Source of the DNA: Platerodrilus igneus
Lineage: Eukaryota > Arthropoda > Insecta > Coleoptera > Lycidae
Assembly: GCA_036346225.1 (NCBI GenBank)
Contig: JARFIW010001178.1
Coordinates: 2,484,917-2,548,916, forward strand
Reading direction: 5' to 3'
Length of the DNA stretch: 64,000 nt
Below the pieces are notes generated by a model, which worked only from the letters and a program-made list of their open reading frames with translations, was not told the origin of the DNA and searched no databases. A program made the position numbers and the translations under genes. Below, piece by piece: positions 46,769-58,635 of the stretch (the first letter of the stretch is position 1; each line of letters starts with the position of its first letter).

Positions 46769-47285
46769 GTTTATCTACATATAGGAAGAAGACAACTGAA
46801 TTTGGATTCAACCGGGCTCAAGAATTCCCACGCCCGAAAGATTAGCAAAGCCGCCGACGCCCGAGAAGATCAGCGAAGCCGCCGCTGACATCATGGAGTA
46901 GCGCTGGAGGAGCCCTACATGTTCACGTGAGTACCCCGTTAGGGTTTTCTTTACAATTTACATAACTGTGTTGCAAAAATTCGTATATTGTGTGACGTCA
47001 TCTATAATTTGCGCGTCATTTTTGCAATTATCTAACATTGTTACCGACTGACATAGTGGCTCGCGTACCTCGCCGGCGGGGCCATAATAGTCCATCATTA
47101 ATTGTAATTTCGAATAATAATCATAACACTTTAATTCTAAAGATAATTAAATTGCTATAAAATTTCCAGTTTGTATTGCACTTGTGTACTTTTAAATATA
47201 CTGCATTTGTACATCAGTCAGATAACTTCGTTTATCGCGTTGTCATTTAACACGTTTCAAAACAATAACATTTGTATTTGTATAC
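46769..47285 (+). repeat. LTR variant C, second part / leader before BEL gag
   Basis: After LTR B, sequence resumes with an order like the second half of LTR A: a GC-richer block, a possible splice donor (CACGTGAGT near 46930), then ATTGTGTGACGTCATC against ATATCGATGACATCATC in LTR A. It runs up to the BEL gag. Whether it belongs to Gypsy-2 copy 2 or served as the BEL 5' LTR is unresolved. No matching 3' copy is seen after 62443. Confidence 0.4.
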
Positions 47286-47348
47286 AAACGATAAACTCTT
47301 ATTTTAAAATTCGTGCAAGTATTATTTGTGCATAAGAAACATTTAATC

Positions 47349-49075
47349 ATGACTACCAGAAACATTCTAGAAAAGAAATTAGAGGATTATTTTTCTTGTT
47401 TTACGGAAATCCAAGACTGTGTCAAAACGGCTACTCGCTTTTTAGCAGTCGAAGCGATATATGTTCGAATGCAAAGTATTGAGCAACAACTACATACTCT
47501 GTATGATTAAAATTTAAGCTATAATTCCGCGGTAGAAGAAAAGGATGAGATAAATTCTCAAAGCTCTTCATTCGATAATTTTATCGATGTTATTCATTCG
47601 CGAATTTTTGATATGAAGCAAAAGGCTTCTACTTCTGCTGGCGATACTGCAGTCATCGCAAGTACATCTCAACCTGTTACGAGTTATTTAAAACCTCTTA
47701 GTATAAATCCGTTTGATGGTTGTTTAGACAATTGGCAAAATTTCATTACATTATACAAAAGTTTAGTCCATGAAAACGATCACATTCCCGTAATCCAGAA
47801 GTATCATTACATGAGAATACTTCTTAAAGGGGAAGCATTGGCTTTAATTTCGGATTTAGTTCTAGATGCCAATTTATACGAACAAGCGTTTACGAAACTT
47901 CAGGATTGCTACAATTTACCTCGTAGAATTACGAGCTACTACTTAAATAAAATACTTCAATTTAAAAACTCTGGATTGCTCTAAAACTTTATTAATATTC
48001 ATGTTAATGCTGTTAACACGTTAAAGGTAACGAATAAAGTTGAAGACTTGACTGATTTTTTATTGTTTTCTTTATGCTATCGCAACCTAGAATTCAAAAC
48101 TCAAAACGCATTTGATTCAAACGTAGGTTCGGCAGTTCCCACTTGTACTCAACTGTTCGATTTCTTAACCTTGCAAAGCAAAACTTCAGAGCTTTATGAA
48201 GATATTAAAACAGCAAGAGCGCCAAAGCCAGGTGTACCACTTCGCTTTAAATCTAGTTTAAACCAATCCTTCTTGGTTAAAATTTTGCAGACTTCAGTGG
48301 TGACTAAAACCGGTAGTATAATATGTCCTTATTGCGGTGAAGTCCATAAAATCTAAGGATGTTTGGCATTTAAAAAATTTAGCATTGCCGATCATCAAGT
48401 TGCTATTAAATCTTTAAATCGATGTTTTAAATGCCTCGGCAGTCATACTCGTGATTGTATTTCTGATGGTAAATGCACGATGTGCCATTCCTCTTCTCAC
48501 CATACTCTGTTGCATAAACCACTTGCTAGGGAACACATTACTGAATCTAACGATTCGAAAGCCGCACTCACAATTGAAGTTGTTTCAACATGCAACGTCG
48601 CAAATTCAGTAGAAGATCACCCTGTTTCAAGTTCTTGTGTCCAACACTTAGGGTTGGAGTGTCAACATGATTTCTGCCAAGTTGGTGGCATTTCAGGTTC
48701 TGCAATTAAATCCAAAGGAGCTGTAATATGTACTTTGTTTTCTAATCACTCGGAGCATCAACTTCAATTCTGTGCTTCAATCTTCCCTAAAATAACGGGA
48801 AACGTTCCCGGTTGCTCACTACCTTCTCGTATTTACCATAAATTTAAAGATTTGCAGCTTGCTGATGAAAATTTTCATAAATCATTGCCCGTAGATATAC
48901 TACTGGGTGTTGAAATATGTTCCGAAGTGCTATATTCTGATTGCACTAGAATCATTCCTGGCCAATTGAAACCATATTCGGTTATGTGCTATTGGGACAA
49001 GTTCCTAATATTAACACTGCAGTTAATACAACTTCTCTTTTTATTTCTGATTCAGTAAATAATGATATTGGGAAT
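47349..49075 (+). pseudogene. BEL/Pao gag and protease region
   Basis: MTTRNILEKKLEDYFSCF opens a Gag with a DUF1759-like core (GCLDNWQNFITLYKSLVHEN, LKGEALALISDL). Zinc-knuckle sequence follows at about 48325-48530: CPYCGEVHK, CFKCLGSHTRDC and CTMCHSSSHHTLLH. In-frame stops occur near 47508, 47984 and 48354. The protease-like part has VQHLGLEC and DILLGVEICSEVL, but the catalytic D(S/T)G segment expected between SVED and HPVSSS is missing. A shift near 48985 precedes the pol start. Confidence 0.8.
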
Positions 49076-49079
49076 TAGA

Positions 49080-49286
49080 AAGAGTCAAAATGCCCAAAGT
49101 ACCCTCTCAAGAAGATGTTATTTGTGAATCTCATTTTCTAGAAAATTATTCTCGAAATGCCTCTGGTCGTTTTACTGTTGCCCTGCCTTTCAATAACAAT
49201 ATTAAACCTCTCGGTAGCAATCGACATATTGCTTATAAATGTTATCTAAATTTAGAAATTCTTATAATATGTTTTTACAAGAATGT
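49080..49286 (+). pseudogene. BEL/Pao pol, part left of Gypsy-2
   Basis: MPKVPSQEDVICESHFLENY and GRFTVALPFNNNIKPLGSN match the conserved stretch just before the BEL/Pao RT fingers. A one-base loss near 49255, after YLNLE, changes frame. The new frame runs to the insertion point and continues in phase at 59454. Confidence 0.85.
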
Positions 49287-50079
49287 TGTTACGTGCAAAC
49301 CGAATTTGCACTTTAACATTGTTTTAGTTTAGTTTTCTTGATGTACGGAAGTTTCCCGCCATAATTTTTAAATACGCAAGACGCGGGAACATTTTAAATA
49401 GACTGGGCGGTGCTTCCGGCACGTCATAGTAGTGAGTTTGCGTAGTGTTTTTATCCCTAGAGGGTTAGGACAATACTAGACAATGGGTGGGGAGTTTCGC
49501 GGTTCTCGTCCTAAAACGTGGCTTTTTGCCTTGTGGTGTGAAGTGAAGTAGACGTTTCTTTTTGGTGACGTACAGTTATCGTAGCTATGTAGAAATCCCT
49601 TCTCTAATTACCTTTTTGTTGTCTACCTTTACCTTCTTCCTGTCAACCCTTACATAGGTACAAATCTGCGTCACCGAAGGGCCTACCGACCTCCACATCT
49701 GTAGATGGAGAGATCCATGTCTACCGCAGCTAGCCGAGCTGTCCCTTACGTATTTGATAGCGTCGACGGATTCCGAGGACTTCAGAGGAGCGAACTGTGG
49801 CGCAATTCCGCCAATATCGGATTCCTTACGTAAGTAATTTTTACTTATTGTGTATTAAAAACGTAGTAATTTGTTGCTAAAATGACTCTCGTTTATCGTT
49901 AATTGTTTAATTTTTATGTTGCGAATGATTGTGCAATATCGATGACATCATCAGTAGTTGAAGCGCCGAATTCTGTATAAGAATAAGTGCAACCAACTGT
50001 TGGTAGTGTCTCGTATATCACGTTACCGGTGTAATAATTATCGAACTTTTAAATGTCAACTACCGTTTTTCTTATAAGA
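49287..50079 (+). repeat. Gypsy-2 5' LTR (variant A)
   Basis: Starts TGTTACGTGCAAACCG and ends near ATAAGA at 50079, three bases before the primer-binding site. A 7-bp hairpin (GTGCAAA/TTTGCAC, 5-nt loop) lies at 49292-49310. A possible splice donor (TTACGTAAGT) lies near 49830. Confidence 0.88.
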
Positions 50080-50082
50080 ATT

Positions 50083-50100
50083 TGGCGCCCAATGCATGCT
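50083..50100 (+). promoter_or_regulatory. Gypsy-2 primer-binding site
   Basis: TGGCGCCCAATGCATGCT lies just inside the 5' LTR. Its start, TGGCGCC, fits a tRNA 3' end. The partner tRNA was not determined. Confidence 0.65.
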
Positions 50101-51316
50101 TTTAGGTGGTATGCCTATGGAAGGTATTAATTAAGGATTAAACACGTTTTTTCACCTAAATAAAATTAATAATTTTTATTTATCTATGTTACCTAAAATG
50201 TCTGTGGCTTTTTGATTTCAGTTGGTATCCTTGGGAATATTCACTAGAATACTTTCAGAATTGACAGATTAGGTTTACAATGTAAACTTAGTTATTGTAA
50301 CAAGTTCCTTTTATCAAAAATGCTAATCTATGTACCTTATTGAAGTGTTATAATGAAGTTCAAACTGCACTCATCTACAAATATGTGTTATTTATCTAAA
50401 ACTGTGTGTAGTGCCTATAAAAAAACTTCAGATTTTTACGCGGATGTATGCATTAACCTCAATTTTTTCAAGTAAGTAAAATAAATATTTTAAATTGCAT
50501 TTCTGAAGTGTACCGTTTATCGTGATAATTGTTTAGCCTATAACAGCTAGAATGTAGGCCTTGCCGTATATAAAAAACGGTACCTAGGATTCTCTGGTTA
50601 GTTTATAAAAAAAATTTGTTTCTATCAATTACCTGTAACTATTATTTAAACTCGCTTCTAAAAAAAAAAAACCTTAGGTTACAAACGTTATTGAAATAAA
50701 TTTCCTTTTAATATCCTTTTTTATGTAACGTTAGGGTATGGATTTGTGTGGTTATTGGTTGAATAATGCACTACATGCGTGTATTTTCTAAAATTGGAGG
50801 GTTTTCTCTTGTAACTTGTGAAGGATATACCCCCTTGTTAAGCATTTACCTTACCTTATGTCTTTAAATACAGTTTATTTACAAAATTACCTATTAAAAT
50901 ATCTTTTGTTCGTTTTCTTAACCTTAAAAAAAGCCTGTTTTTGAAACTTCAATGCAAAATCGGTTATTATATCTTTTTAAGAAGTGTTTGACTTTAGGTT
51001 GTTGTTTTTCTAGGTTAAATAACATATCACCTGCGTCCTTTCTCTATTTAGGAGAGCCTTTCTGTAATTATCTATAAAATATGTATTTAATTGAACATTG
51101 ATTTTGCTGCATACACCTTAAATGTGTTTCTTTGGTGTTTTGATTGATTAACGCCTTAACATTGCAGATTATCCTTTATCGGTGACGTTCTAACAAGTTC
51201 CTACCCCTAAATACCGTTTCGTATTAACTTAAAGTAGCTGCAACGTTTTTTTACCATCTGATCTGCGTCAAAATCGCATATTTTATATATATCGTGTCTT
51301 GAATATTCGATTCAAA
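50101..51316 (+). other. Gypsy-2 leader
   Basis: 1.2 kb of AT-rich sequence between the primer-binding site and gag with no open frame of note. It is expected to hold the RNA packaging signal, but none can be recognised. Confidence 0.5.
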
Positions 51317-52639
51317 ATGAACGTGTCACATTTAAAATCCCTCGAATTAATCTACGAGCTGGAGTGTAGGAGTATCATCGCAGCTAGCAATCAGAATGAT
51401 AGGCGATCTCAACTCCGGGCTATTTTGGCTCAAGAATCCAAAGGCATTGATATCTTAAAGAAACCCGTTGGCGATTGGCCCCTCAACATATCGGAAATTA
51501 AATTATCTTTGGATGATATATCGGGTATAATAAATAGAACGGATCCTAGTGCCACTAATATCGAATTAGGGAGATTGACTTCAAGAATAACCCACGTCAA
51601 ACAGCGTGTCGAATCATTATCTTTATATAACGATGACCAAGCGACTCAAGCTAAACAAAGTTTGTTGTCCGAGGTGTTATTGCTTGAAGGGATTGTTTTA
51701 GAAAGACTTAATCCTAATGCAGACGTAGATATATCGTTACCTTTTTCAAATCTTGTGCTTGCCGAACCTAAACCATTAGGAAAATCTATACCTGTATACA
51801 AATGGGGTCTCACCTTCGAAGGGTTTGATTCGCAGGTTTCTTTATCATCTTTTCTTGATCGTATCAATGATTTTAAAATTTCTCGCGGGTGTACCGACCA
51901 GGACCTATTTATCTCAGCTGGTGATTTGTTCGCAGGCTCAGCATTAATATGGTACAGAAACATACGACACCAAATTTCTACCTGGAATGAGTTAGTTGCC
52001 TGTTTAAAACGAGATTTCCTACCTTATGGTTACATTAACGACCTTTGGAACGAAATTCGAAACCGAACTCAAGGTCCCGACGAAAATGTTGTTTCTTTTA
52101 TTACCTCATTAGAAGCTTTATATAGCAGACTCGACAAAAAACCTTCCGAATCCGAAATTATCGATCAATTACTTAGAAATTTAAACCCCTATTTCTCAGA
52201 ACGTTTGGCATTACAGCCCATATCTTCGCTAGCCCACTTTAAAGACCTATGTCGTTCTCTTCAAGAAGTGAGGTCAAGAATTAACAAATATCGGCCACCG
52301 CCCGAGAAATTATCTGGTCTTCTAGAACCTGATCTAGCTTGCCAAGTTCGAGCTTCCCGTAAAGTATCTACACTTAACGTTCCTCCTACCGTAACTAATA
52401 ACGCACTTACCTGTTGGAACTGCAAGCGAAGTGGACATAGCTATACTGTCTGCACATACCCTAGAAATATTTTTTGTTATGGCTGTGGTCGCTCAAATAT
52501 CTACAAATCTAACTGCACCAACTGTAATCCTAACGTATCGGGAAACTCCCGTCGAGATATTTCAAATCAGGGTGTGAATATCTCAAGAAACCAAAATCGC
52601 CCTCAACACCAATCATCCAACGGACACAGACGCCAATAA
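51317..52639 (+). CDS. gag: Gypsy-2 Gag polyprotein
   Basis: A 440-residue intact frame starting MNVSHLKSLELIYELECRS. The N-terminal half is helical and charged. The capsid (retrotrans_gag-like) region runs about residues 155-330 with WGLTFEGFDSQVSLSSFL, IWYRNIRHQ and VVSFITSLEALYSRL. A nucleocapsid knuckle, CWNCKRSGHSYTVC (CX2CX4HX4C), starts at about residue 366. A second, CYGCGRSNIYKSNC, lacks the His at the usual place. Gag assembles cytoplasmic virus-like particles. I chose the ATG at 51317 over the upstream TTG in the same frame. The end overlaps the pol frame by about 105 nt in the -1 phase. The Gypsy-1 Gag shares its N-terminal and knuckle parts. Confidence 0.9.
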   Translation: MNVSHLKSLELIYELECRSIIAASNQNDRRSQLRAILAQESKGIDILKKPVGDWPLNISEIKLSLDDISGIINRTDPSATNIELGRLTSRITHVKQRVESLSLYNDDQATQAKQSLLSEVLLLEGIVLERLNPNADVDISLPFSNLVLAEPKPLGKSIPVYKWGLTFEGFDSQVSLSSFLDRINDFKISRGCTDQDLFISAGDLFAGSALIWYRNIRHQISTWNELVACLKRDFLPYGYINDLWNEIRNRTQGPDENVVSFITSLEALYSRLDKKPSESEIIDQLLRNLNPYFSERLALQPISSLAHFKDLCRSLQEVRSRINKYRPPPEKLSGLLEPDLACQVRASRKVSTLNVPPTVTNNALTCWNCKRSGHSYTVCTYPRNIFCYGCGRSNIYKSNCTNCNPNVSGNSRRDISNQGVNISRNQNRPQHQSSNGHRRQ

Positions 52640-55600
52640 ATTCAAATTATAAAACCACTTCTAACGTTGTACCGTCATTAAATTTATCTAATAATAATAT
52701 CGCTACTATTAATGTACAAAATGCCTTACCTTTAGAGGAATTATGTTATACTACTCCAGCCGAGTGGTCTAAGTGGTTACAAACCGTCAATTCCTTTTAT
52801 CATAAAAAGACTGCCGCTGTTTCACAACTTGTTAAAAAACCCTTCGATAACCGTCCACACTTATCTATTTCAATAGGTTCCTTAAATGTAATTGCTTTAT
52901 TGGATACAGGTTCTTCATGTTCTCTTATAAATAACGAAGGTTTACATCAATTATCTCAACAAAATATCAAAATTCAAATTATTCCCGAAAAAACTTCCAT
53001 AAATTTAGCTGACGATAATCAAATACATGTAACTGGTTCCCTTAAGTTAAAAATTCGTGTAGAATCTCTTGAACGTGAGGTTTTATTTTTGATTGTGCCT
53101 ACATTAGCTTATCCCTTTCTACTAGGCGTTGATTTCTGTAAACTTTTTAATTTGTCACTTTACTTCCAGGATTTTTCATGGCAAACCTCTATTAAAACGA
53201 ACTCCTGTGCATCTACAGGAATATCTAACAAAATCTCTCTCTTACTGATTCCCAAAATGTAACCCTTAACGCTACAATCGACAAATTTCGCAAACTTAAT
53301 ACCTCTGAACTTGGTTGTGTTACAACGGCAACACACGTTATCGCTACAGGTGATGCCCTTCCCTTTAAGCAACGTCAATATCCCTTATCGCCTGCCTTAC
53401 AAAAGCATTTACATGCGGAAATAGACAAAATGTTAGTATCTGGTGTTATCTCTCCTTCAAATTCACCGTGGACCTCTCCCGTATTACTAGTTCGGAAAAA
53501 GAATGACGAATGGCGTGTCTGTTTTGATGGCAGGAAGCTAAATTCTGTTACTGTTCCAGACGCTTACCCTCTACCCAGAACTGACTCAATTTTAAGCAGG
53601 CTTCGTAACGCAAAATTTATCTCATCTATCGACCTAAGACAAGCTTTCTATCAGATACCTCTTGACTTATCTTCTCGTCAAAAAAACTGCTTTTTGTGTC
53701 CCAGGCCGAGGTCTTTTCGAATATAATTTTTTTGCCATTTGGTCTCTGTAACGCTCCACAAACTTTACAACGTACTATGGATCAAACGTTAGGTCCTATC
53801 TTACATCAAGAACGTGCCTTTGTGTTTTTAGATGATATCTTAGTTATCTCAAGTTCTTTCGATGAACATATCGCCACATTAGATGAAGTTGCTGAACGTT
53901 TAAGCGCAGCAGGCTTTAAGATAAACTGGGAAAAGTCTCAATTTTGTCGTTCATCCCTCACATTTCTCGGTTTTATTATCGATGGGACAGGCTTACGAGC
54001 AGATCCTGCTAAAGTTGATGCCATTACTAAATTTAAAACACCTAAAACTGTTACCGAAATCAAACGTTTAATTGGAATGATTAGCTATTATCGCATTTTT
54101 CTACCCAATCTTTCAACTATATCTGCACCCATTACCGCTTTAATTAAAAATAAAAAGAAATCCCAAACTATCGAGTGGAATTTAGAATCTCAACAGGCTT
54201 TCGAACAAATTAAAACATTAATCACTTCAGCACCTATCTTAATCTCTCCAAATTTCGATGATAAGTTTTATATACAAACCGATGCCTCACTTACTGGGTT
54301 AGGTGCAATGTTGTTCCAGGTAAACAATGGTTTAGAACATCCAATCGCTTATGCGAGCCGTGCCTTAACTTCTGCCGAACAAAAATACTCTGCTACCGAA
54401 CGAGAACTATTGGGCGTTATCTTTGGCATCGAGAAGTTTAGAGGATATGTCGAAGGTACACACTTTACCGTAATCACTGATTGTGCAGCACTCACTTGGC
54501 TTAATAACTTGAAACAACCCGCAGGTCGTTTGGCAAGATGGAACTTGCGTATATCTCAATTTACTTTTGACGTTAGGCATAGGCCTGGCAAATTAAATAT
54601 CGTACCTGATGCCTTATCTCGAGATGTTGTTTCTCTTCACCTTCCAAATTTAATTCTGGATACCTGGTACCTCAATATGATTAGAAAAGTTTCCGATACC
54701 CCTGACAAATTTCCTACCTTCCGTGTAACTAATAATAGACTGTATAAATTTGTATCTTCGTCCCCACATAAAATATCGAATATACCTGAATGGAAACTCG
54801 TTGTGCCCACTGCAAACCGCAGTGAGGTGCTCAAATTATGTCACGACGATCCCTTAGCTGCACACCTTGGTGTTACAAAAACTCTCGCGAAAATATCTGA
54901 ATTGTATTACTGGCCCACACTTAAGCAATCTGTTTGTCGTTACATTAAAAGCTGTAAAATTTGTGGCTCTCATAAGAGTTCACAAGACGCTCGCCCTGGT
55001 TTAATGGGTAACTTTAAGCGTGTATCTTATCCCTTTCAATTAATATCGCTTGACTTATTAGGACCTCTCCCTCGATCGAAAAGAGGCAATCAATATCTTT
55101 TAGTCGTTACCGATTGGTTTTCTAAATTTGTTATGGTACAACCCTTACGTAAAGCTACATCCGCTGCAATAATTAAATTTCTAGAACAGAATGTCTTTCT
55201 TATCTTTGGTGTCCCACAGATTATTCTTTGTGACAATGGTGCACAATTTATCACTAAAGATTTTCAGAATTTCGTTAAAAGTTACAAAGTACAAAAAATT
55301 TGGTTTAACGCAAAATATCACCCCCAAGTAAACCCTACCGAAAGAGTAAATCGAGTTTTAATTACCGCTATTTCGTCCTATATTGATTCAGACCATACTA
55401 CATGGGATGAACATATCTTTAAAATTGCTCAAGCTTTGCGTACATCTAAACACGAAGCAACCCAATTCACTCCGTCTTTTCTTGTTTTTGGAAGATATAC
55501 CCCAATCGATGGGAGTTACTATGGTTTAGTGCCTGACGATACTAACGTAATTGAATTTGACGATAAAGTACGTTGGGACAAGGACCAACAGTCATTACCT

Positions 55601-55903
55601 TCTATCTTTAACGACGTTAGAAAAAATTTGTTAAAAGCTTACGAAAAGAGCAAGGACCATTATAACTTGCGTAAGCGAAATATTTCCTTTGCCTTGGGCG
55701 AACAAGTTTGGAAAAAGAACTATGTCTTATCGGATGCATCTAAGAAATTTTCTTCAAAATTAGCCCCTAAATTCATTCTTTGTAAAGTCACACGTGTTAT
55801 TAGTCCCCTTATCTACGAACTTCAGGATACTGAAGGAAAACGCCAAGGCAGATGGCATATTAAAGACCTTAAGCCATTCTCTGCCGACCCAAATGCTAAT
55901 TAA
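52534..55903 (+). pseudogene. pol: Gypsy-2 Pol: protease, RT, RNase H, integrase
   Basis: The pol frame is open from 52534, -1 relative to gag. Protease (LLDTGSSCSLIN at about 52895) is followed by RT (LDYPLPR-type DAYPLPRTDSIL, SIDLRQAFYQIPL, FVFLDDILVIS), RNase H (TDASLTGLGAML; TERELLGVIFG; VITDCAALTWL) and the integrase zinc site (HDDPLAAHLG with CRYIKSCKIC). The integrase core (LISLDLLGPLP; LCDNGAQF; PTERVN) comes last and ends DLKPFSADPNAN. Three small shifts break it: in a CT run near 53235, an A6 run near 53671 and a T7 run near 53725. The final 735-codon frame (53696-55903) is intact. No chromodomain is visible. If the shifts are sequence errors, this copy could be coding-competent. 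Confidence 0.9.
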
Positions 55904-58635
55904 GTTTTTCATGTCCCATTCTCCTCACGATTTACCTAATATTTTTTCTCCTCACCATCAATTAGTATCTTTAATTACTTATTCCTTCTCTCATATAGTA
56001 TATAATTTCTTACACGTTTAACTTTACTTACCTTAATTTAGCTATCTTTTTCTTTTCGTTGACTTTCCTTCACCATACCGTTAGATATATATCACTTCAT
56101 CCTCTACACCCCCCCAATATAACTCTGTCGTTTCATTTAATTAACCCTTGAAATTTTCCTACTACATATTGTTCGGTCTTTAGTATTTCTCTTATATGGT
56201 TTAATTGTGTGGTAATTGTCGTAACTTTGGTTGAAATAACCCATTGAATTTTTATGATTGGTTTTAGCTGATGTTGAGTGGATGATTTTTTTCTTTGGGC
56301 CAACATAGGAGTCATGACCTATGCCATTGTAAGAAATAGTTCATATTCGCAGTTGCAAGAACTAGGATTATCTATTCCGTGTGTTTTTCTTCTGAATTAT
56401 TGCAGTTGCCCACATTATACTACATCATTACACTATATCTTTATTTGTTTTTTCTACTAAATCAACATAACTTATAAACTTTTTTTTCGTTGTTTTTTAT
56501 TGAACTTTGTGGTGAGACGCTATCGCTTCTTATTGTTATCTTATTAAATTCTCGGTTGTTTTAGCATATGGGGACAGTGTATCTGTATTTAACTGCTTAA
56601 AATTGGGCATTTTTGTGTGTTTAGGGTGCTACCGATTTAAAAAACTACCTTAAAACAGTTTGTTTTTGTGTTTGTATCTGTGAAGATACTTTTAAGTTGT
56701 CGTGTCTATCTTTGTCTGATTTTCTTATCGTAGTCGAAGCACTCGTTAGGAAAATGATCGTACTAGTTCTCTTGAGAGCCTAGTGAATGTTAACATATGT
56801 TATATCTTATCTTGTCGGATTAATATCGCAGGTGGTTCTTCAGACTGCGCTGTGTTTAATAGGGACAACTCTCTACTTTCTCTTGGACGCTTGTCCAAAA
56901 ACTATACTCTTTCTTAACCCGCTATCTCCGCTATGCCTTATTCTTCTCTCGGTGGACCTGTTCTTGTCCCGGAACACCCGTCTGCCACATAAGAATGATG
57001 TTCCCTCATTCCGAGCTGCTGACCACACTGGTTGGTTGAGTAGCGCTTTGCTATCCACCTTTCCCTCTGTCGCTTTTGCTCAATGTGAGCCCTTCCTCTA
57101 CTTTCTTCTACCTAGAGGTGCCTCTTATGCACTTCAAAAAACCAACCTCCTTCTTTTTTACCGTTCCTGTTTCTCTACTACCTTTTCTTTTCTATTAGTC
57201 ACCGTGTGGTTGCGCGGAAGGTTTCCACAGACACCTGGACCATGTCTCTGCGAATCTTTCGTGGGGTCATGCGGTGCCGCTGTCAGTGCATGGGCTCTGG
57301 CAGTGAAGGTATGTATGAGTGTGTGAATGTGTGAGTGAATGAGTATATCGTATATACCGAATGGATATCGGGTGATAGTTCACCGATATCGATCAACGCT
57401 GGGTGCAGGAATGCACCCAAAGGTCTTTGCCGGTCCCCCGTGCTGTTCTTGGGAACGGACCTGCCTCACAGGTTTCTCTTTTTAGAGGGCACGGGTCAAT
57501 CCCATTTCAACGGCTCTACTGGAGCCACTCTTTTGTTGTTATCATTGTCTTGGGTAATAACTAGGCCAATATCTTTGTCTTCTTTATTATCTTCGATAAT
57601 ACCCTTAGGTTTAATATCGTTATCTTATTGATTACCTTTAATAATAACTTTAGTTTATTATCGTTATCTTACCGATTACCATTAGTAATAATTTTGGTTT
57701 AATTTATCGTTATCTTACCGACTACCGTTAGGAATGACTTCGAGTTATTTCGCGTTATCTTACCGGTTATCTTTAGTAATAACTTTTTTAAATTCATGTT
57801 ATCTTACCTACTATCTCTTATAATCACTTTAACTTAATATCGTCTTATCTTATCGAGTATCTCAAAAAAAATAACTAAAGCTTAATACCGTTATCTTATT
57901 CATTACCTTTGAGGATAACAACTTAAGCTGAATATCATTATCTTATCTACTATCTTTAACATCAATTTGAGATCTTATCTTATCTTTTTATCGTCCTAAC
58001 GTGTGGTATATATGACCAGACGTGGGAATTATCTTTCTGAAATTTAAGTGAAAAAGCTAACCCAATTTAGAAATGTAATTTGTTTGGTTAGCATATAAGG
58101 ATTTAGTAGGTGGTACTTTTGGTAAATTTGTTGATTCACAACTATGTCATGGACAAGTTTTAAATGTGCATCATTAGGAAACCAAAGTACCAGTAACAAA
58201 ATTTGCTAGAGTGCAGAGTGACGCACTCCATGAACATTTTTAAATTTGGGCACTTCTTGCCAAAAGAAGAATAGTTTCAATGCAACACTCATGTGTGTTT
58301 GCATATAAGAACTTTATGTTAGCTTAGTTAGATAGGTTTAGATAGGTTAGGCGACTTGTCGCACCCGTGTTAGTTTAAGTAGTGTTTCATGCTCCCCGAC
58401 AAATTTGTGCTGTCGGTAAGTAGTGTAGTCACAGACTATCGGGCTACCTATTCCGTTCCTGGTACTTCGGTAGACGTGTTATCGGTCGAAAAAACCAGGT
58501 GGCGCCTTATATAAACATTTTGTAGGTTTTAAGTTAGGGTTTATATAGGGTAATTAGGATTTAGATTTTAAGCTGTTACTGTGCTAACAGACTTTTTCTT
58601 TTTTTAAGTTTTTTCTTTTGTGGCTTTGTCGCGAT
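55904..58635 (+). repeat. Gypsy-2 3' noncoding region
   Basis: 2.7 kb between pol and the 3' LTR, present in both Gypsy-2 copies. The position would suit env, but open frames here (for example 56787-57326) are not kept in copy 2 and have no env features. No clear polypurine tract precedes the LTR; the sequence is pyrimidine-rich (TTTTTTCTTTTGTGG). Confidence 0.7.
57540..57970. repeat. Minisatellite, about 45-bp unit, about nine copies
   Basis: A unit around TTAATATCGTTATCTTACCG and ATTACCTTTAATAATAACTTT recurs about nine times with substitutions. The Gypsy-2 copy 2 counterpart has about three units. Confidence 0.8.

Noticed and set aside
56787..57326. Possible env gene after Gypsy-2 pol
   Set aside because: The frame is not preserved in the Gypsy-2 copy 2 counterpart and shows no ectodomain, cleavage site and membrane-span layout.
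57540..57970. CRISPR-like array
   Set aside because: Units are contiguous, degenerate and lack unique spacers; this is a minisatellite in a retrotransposon.
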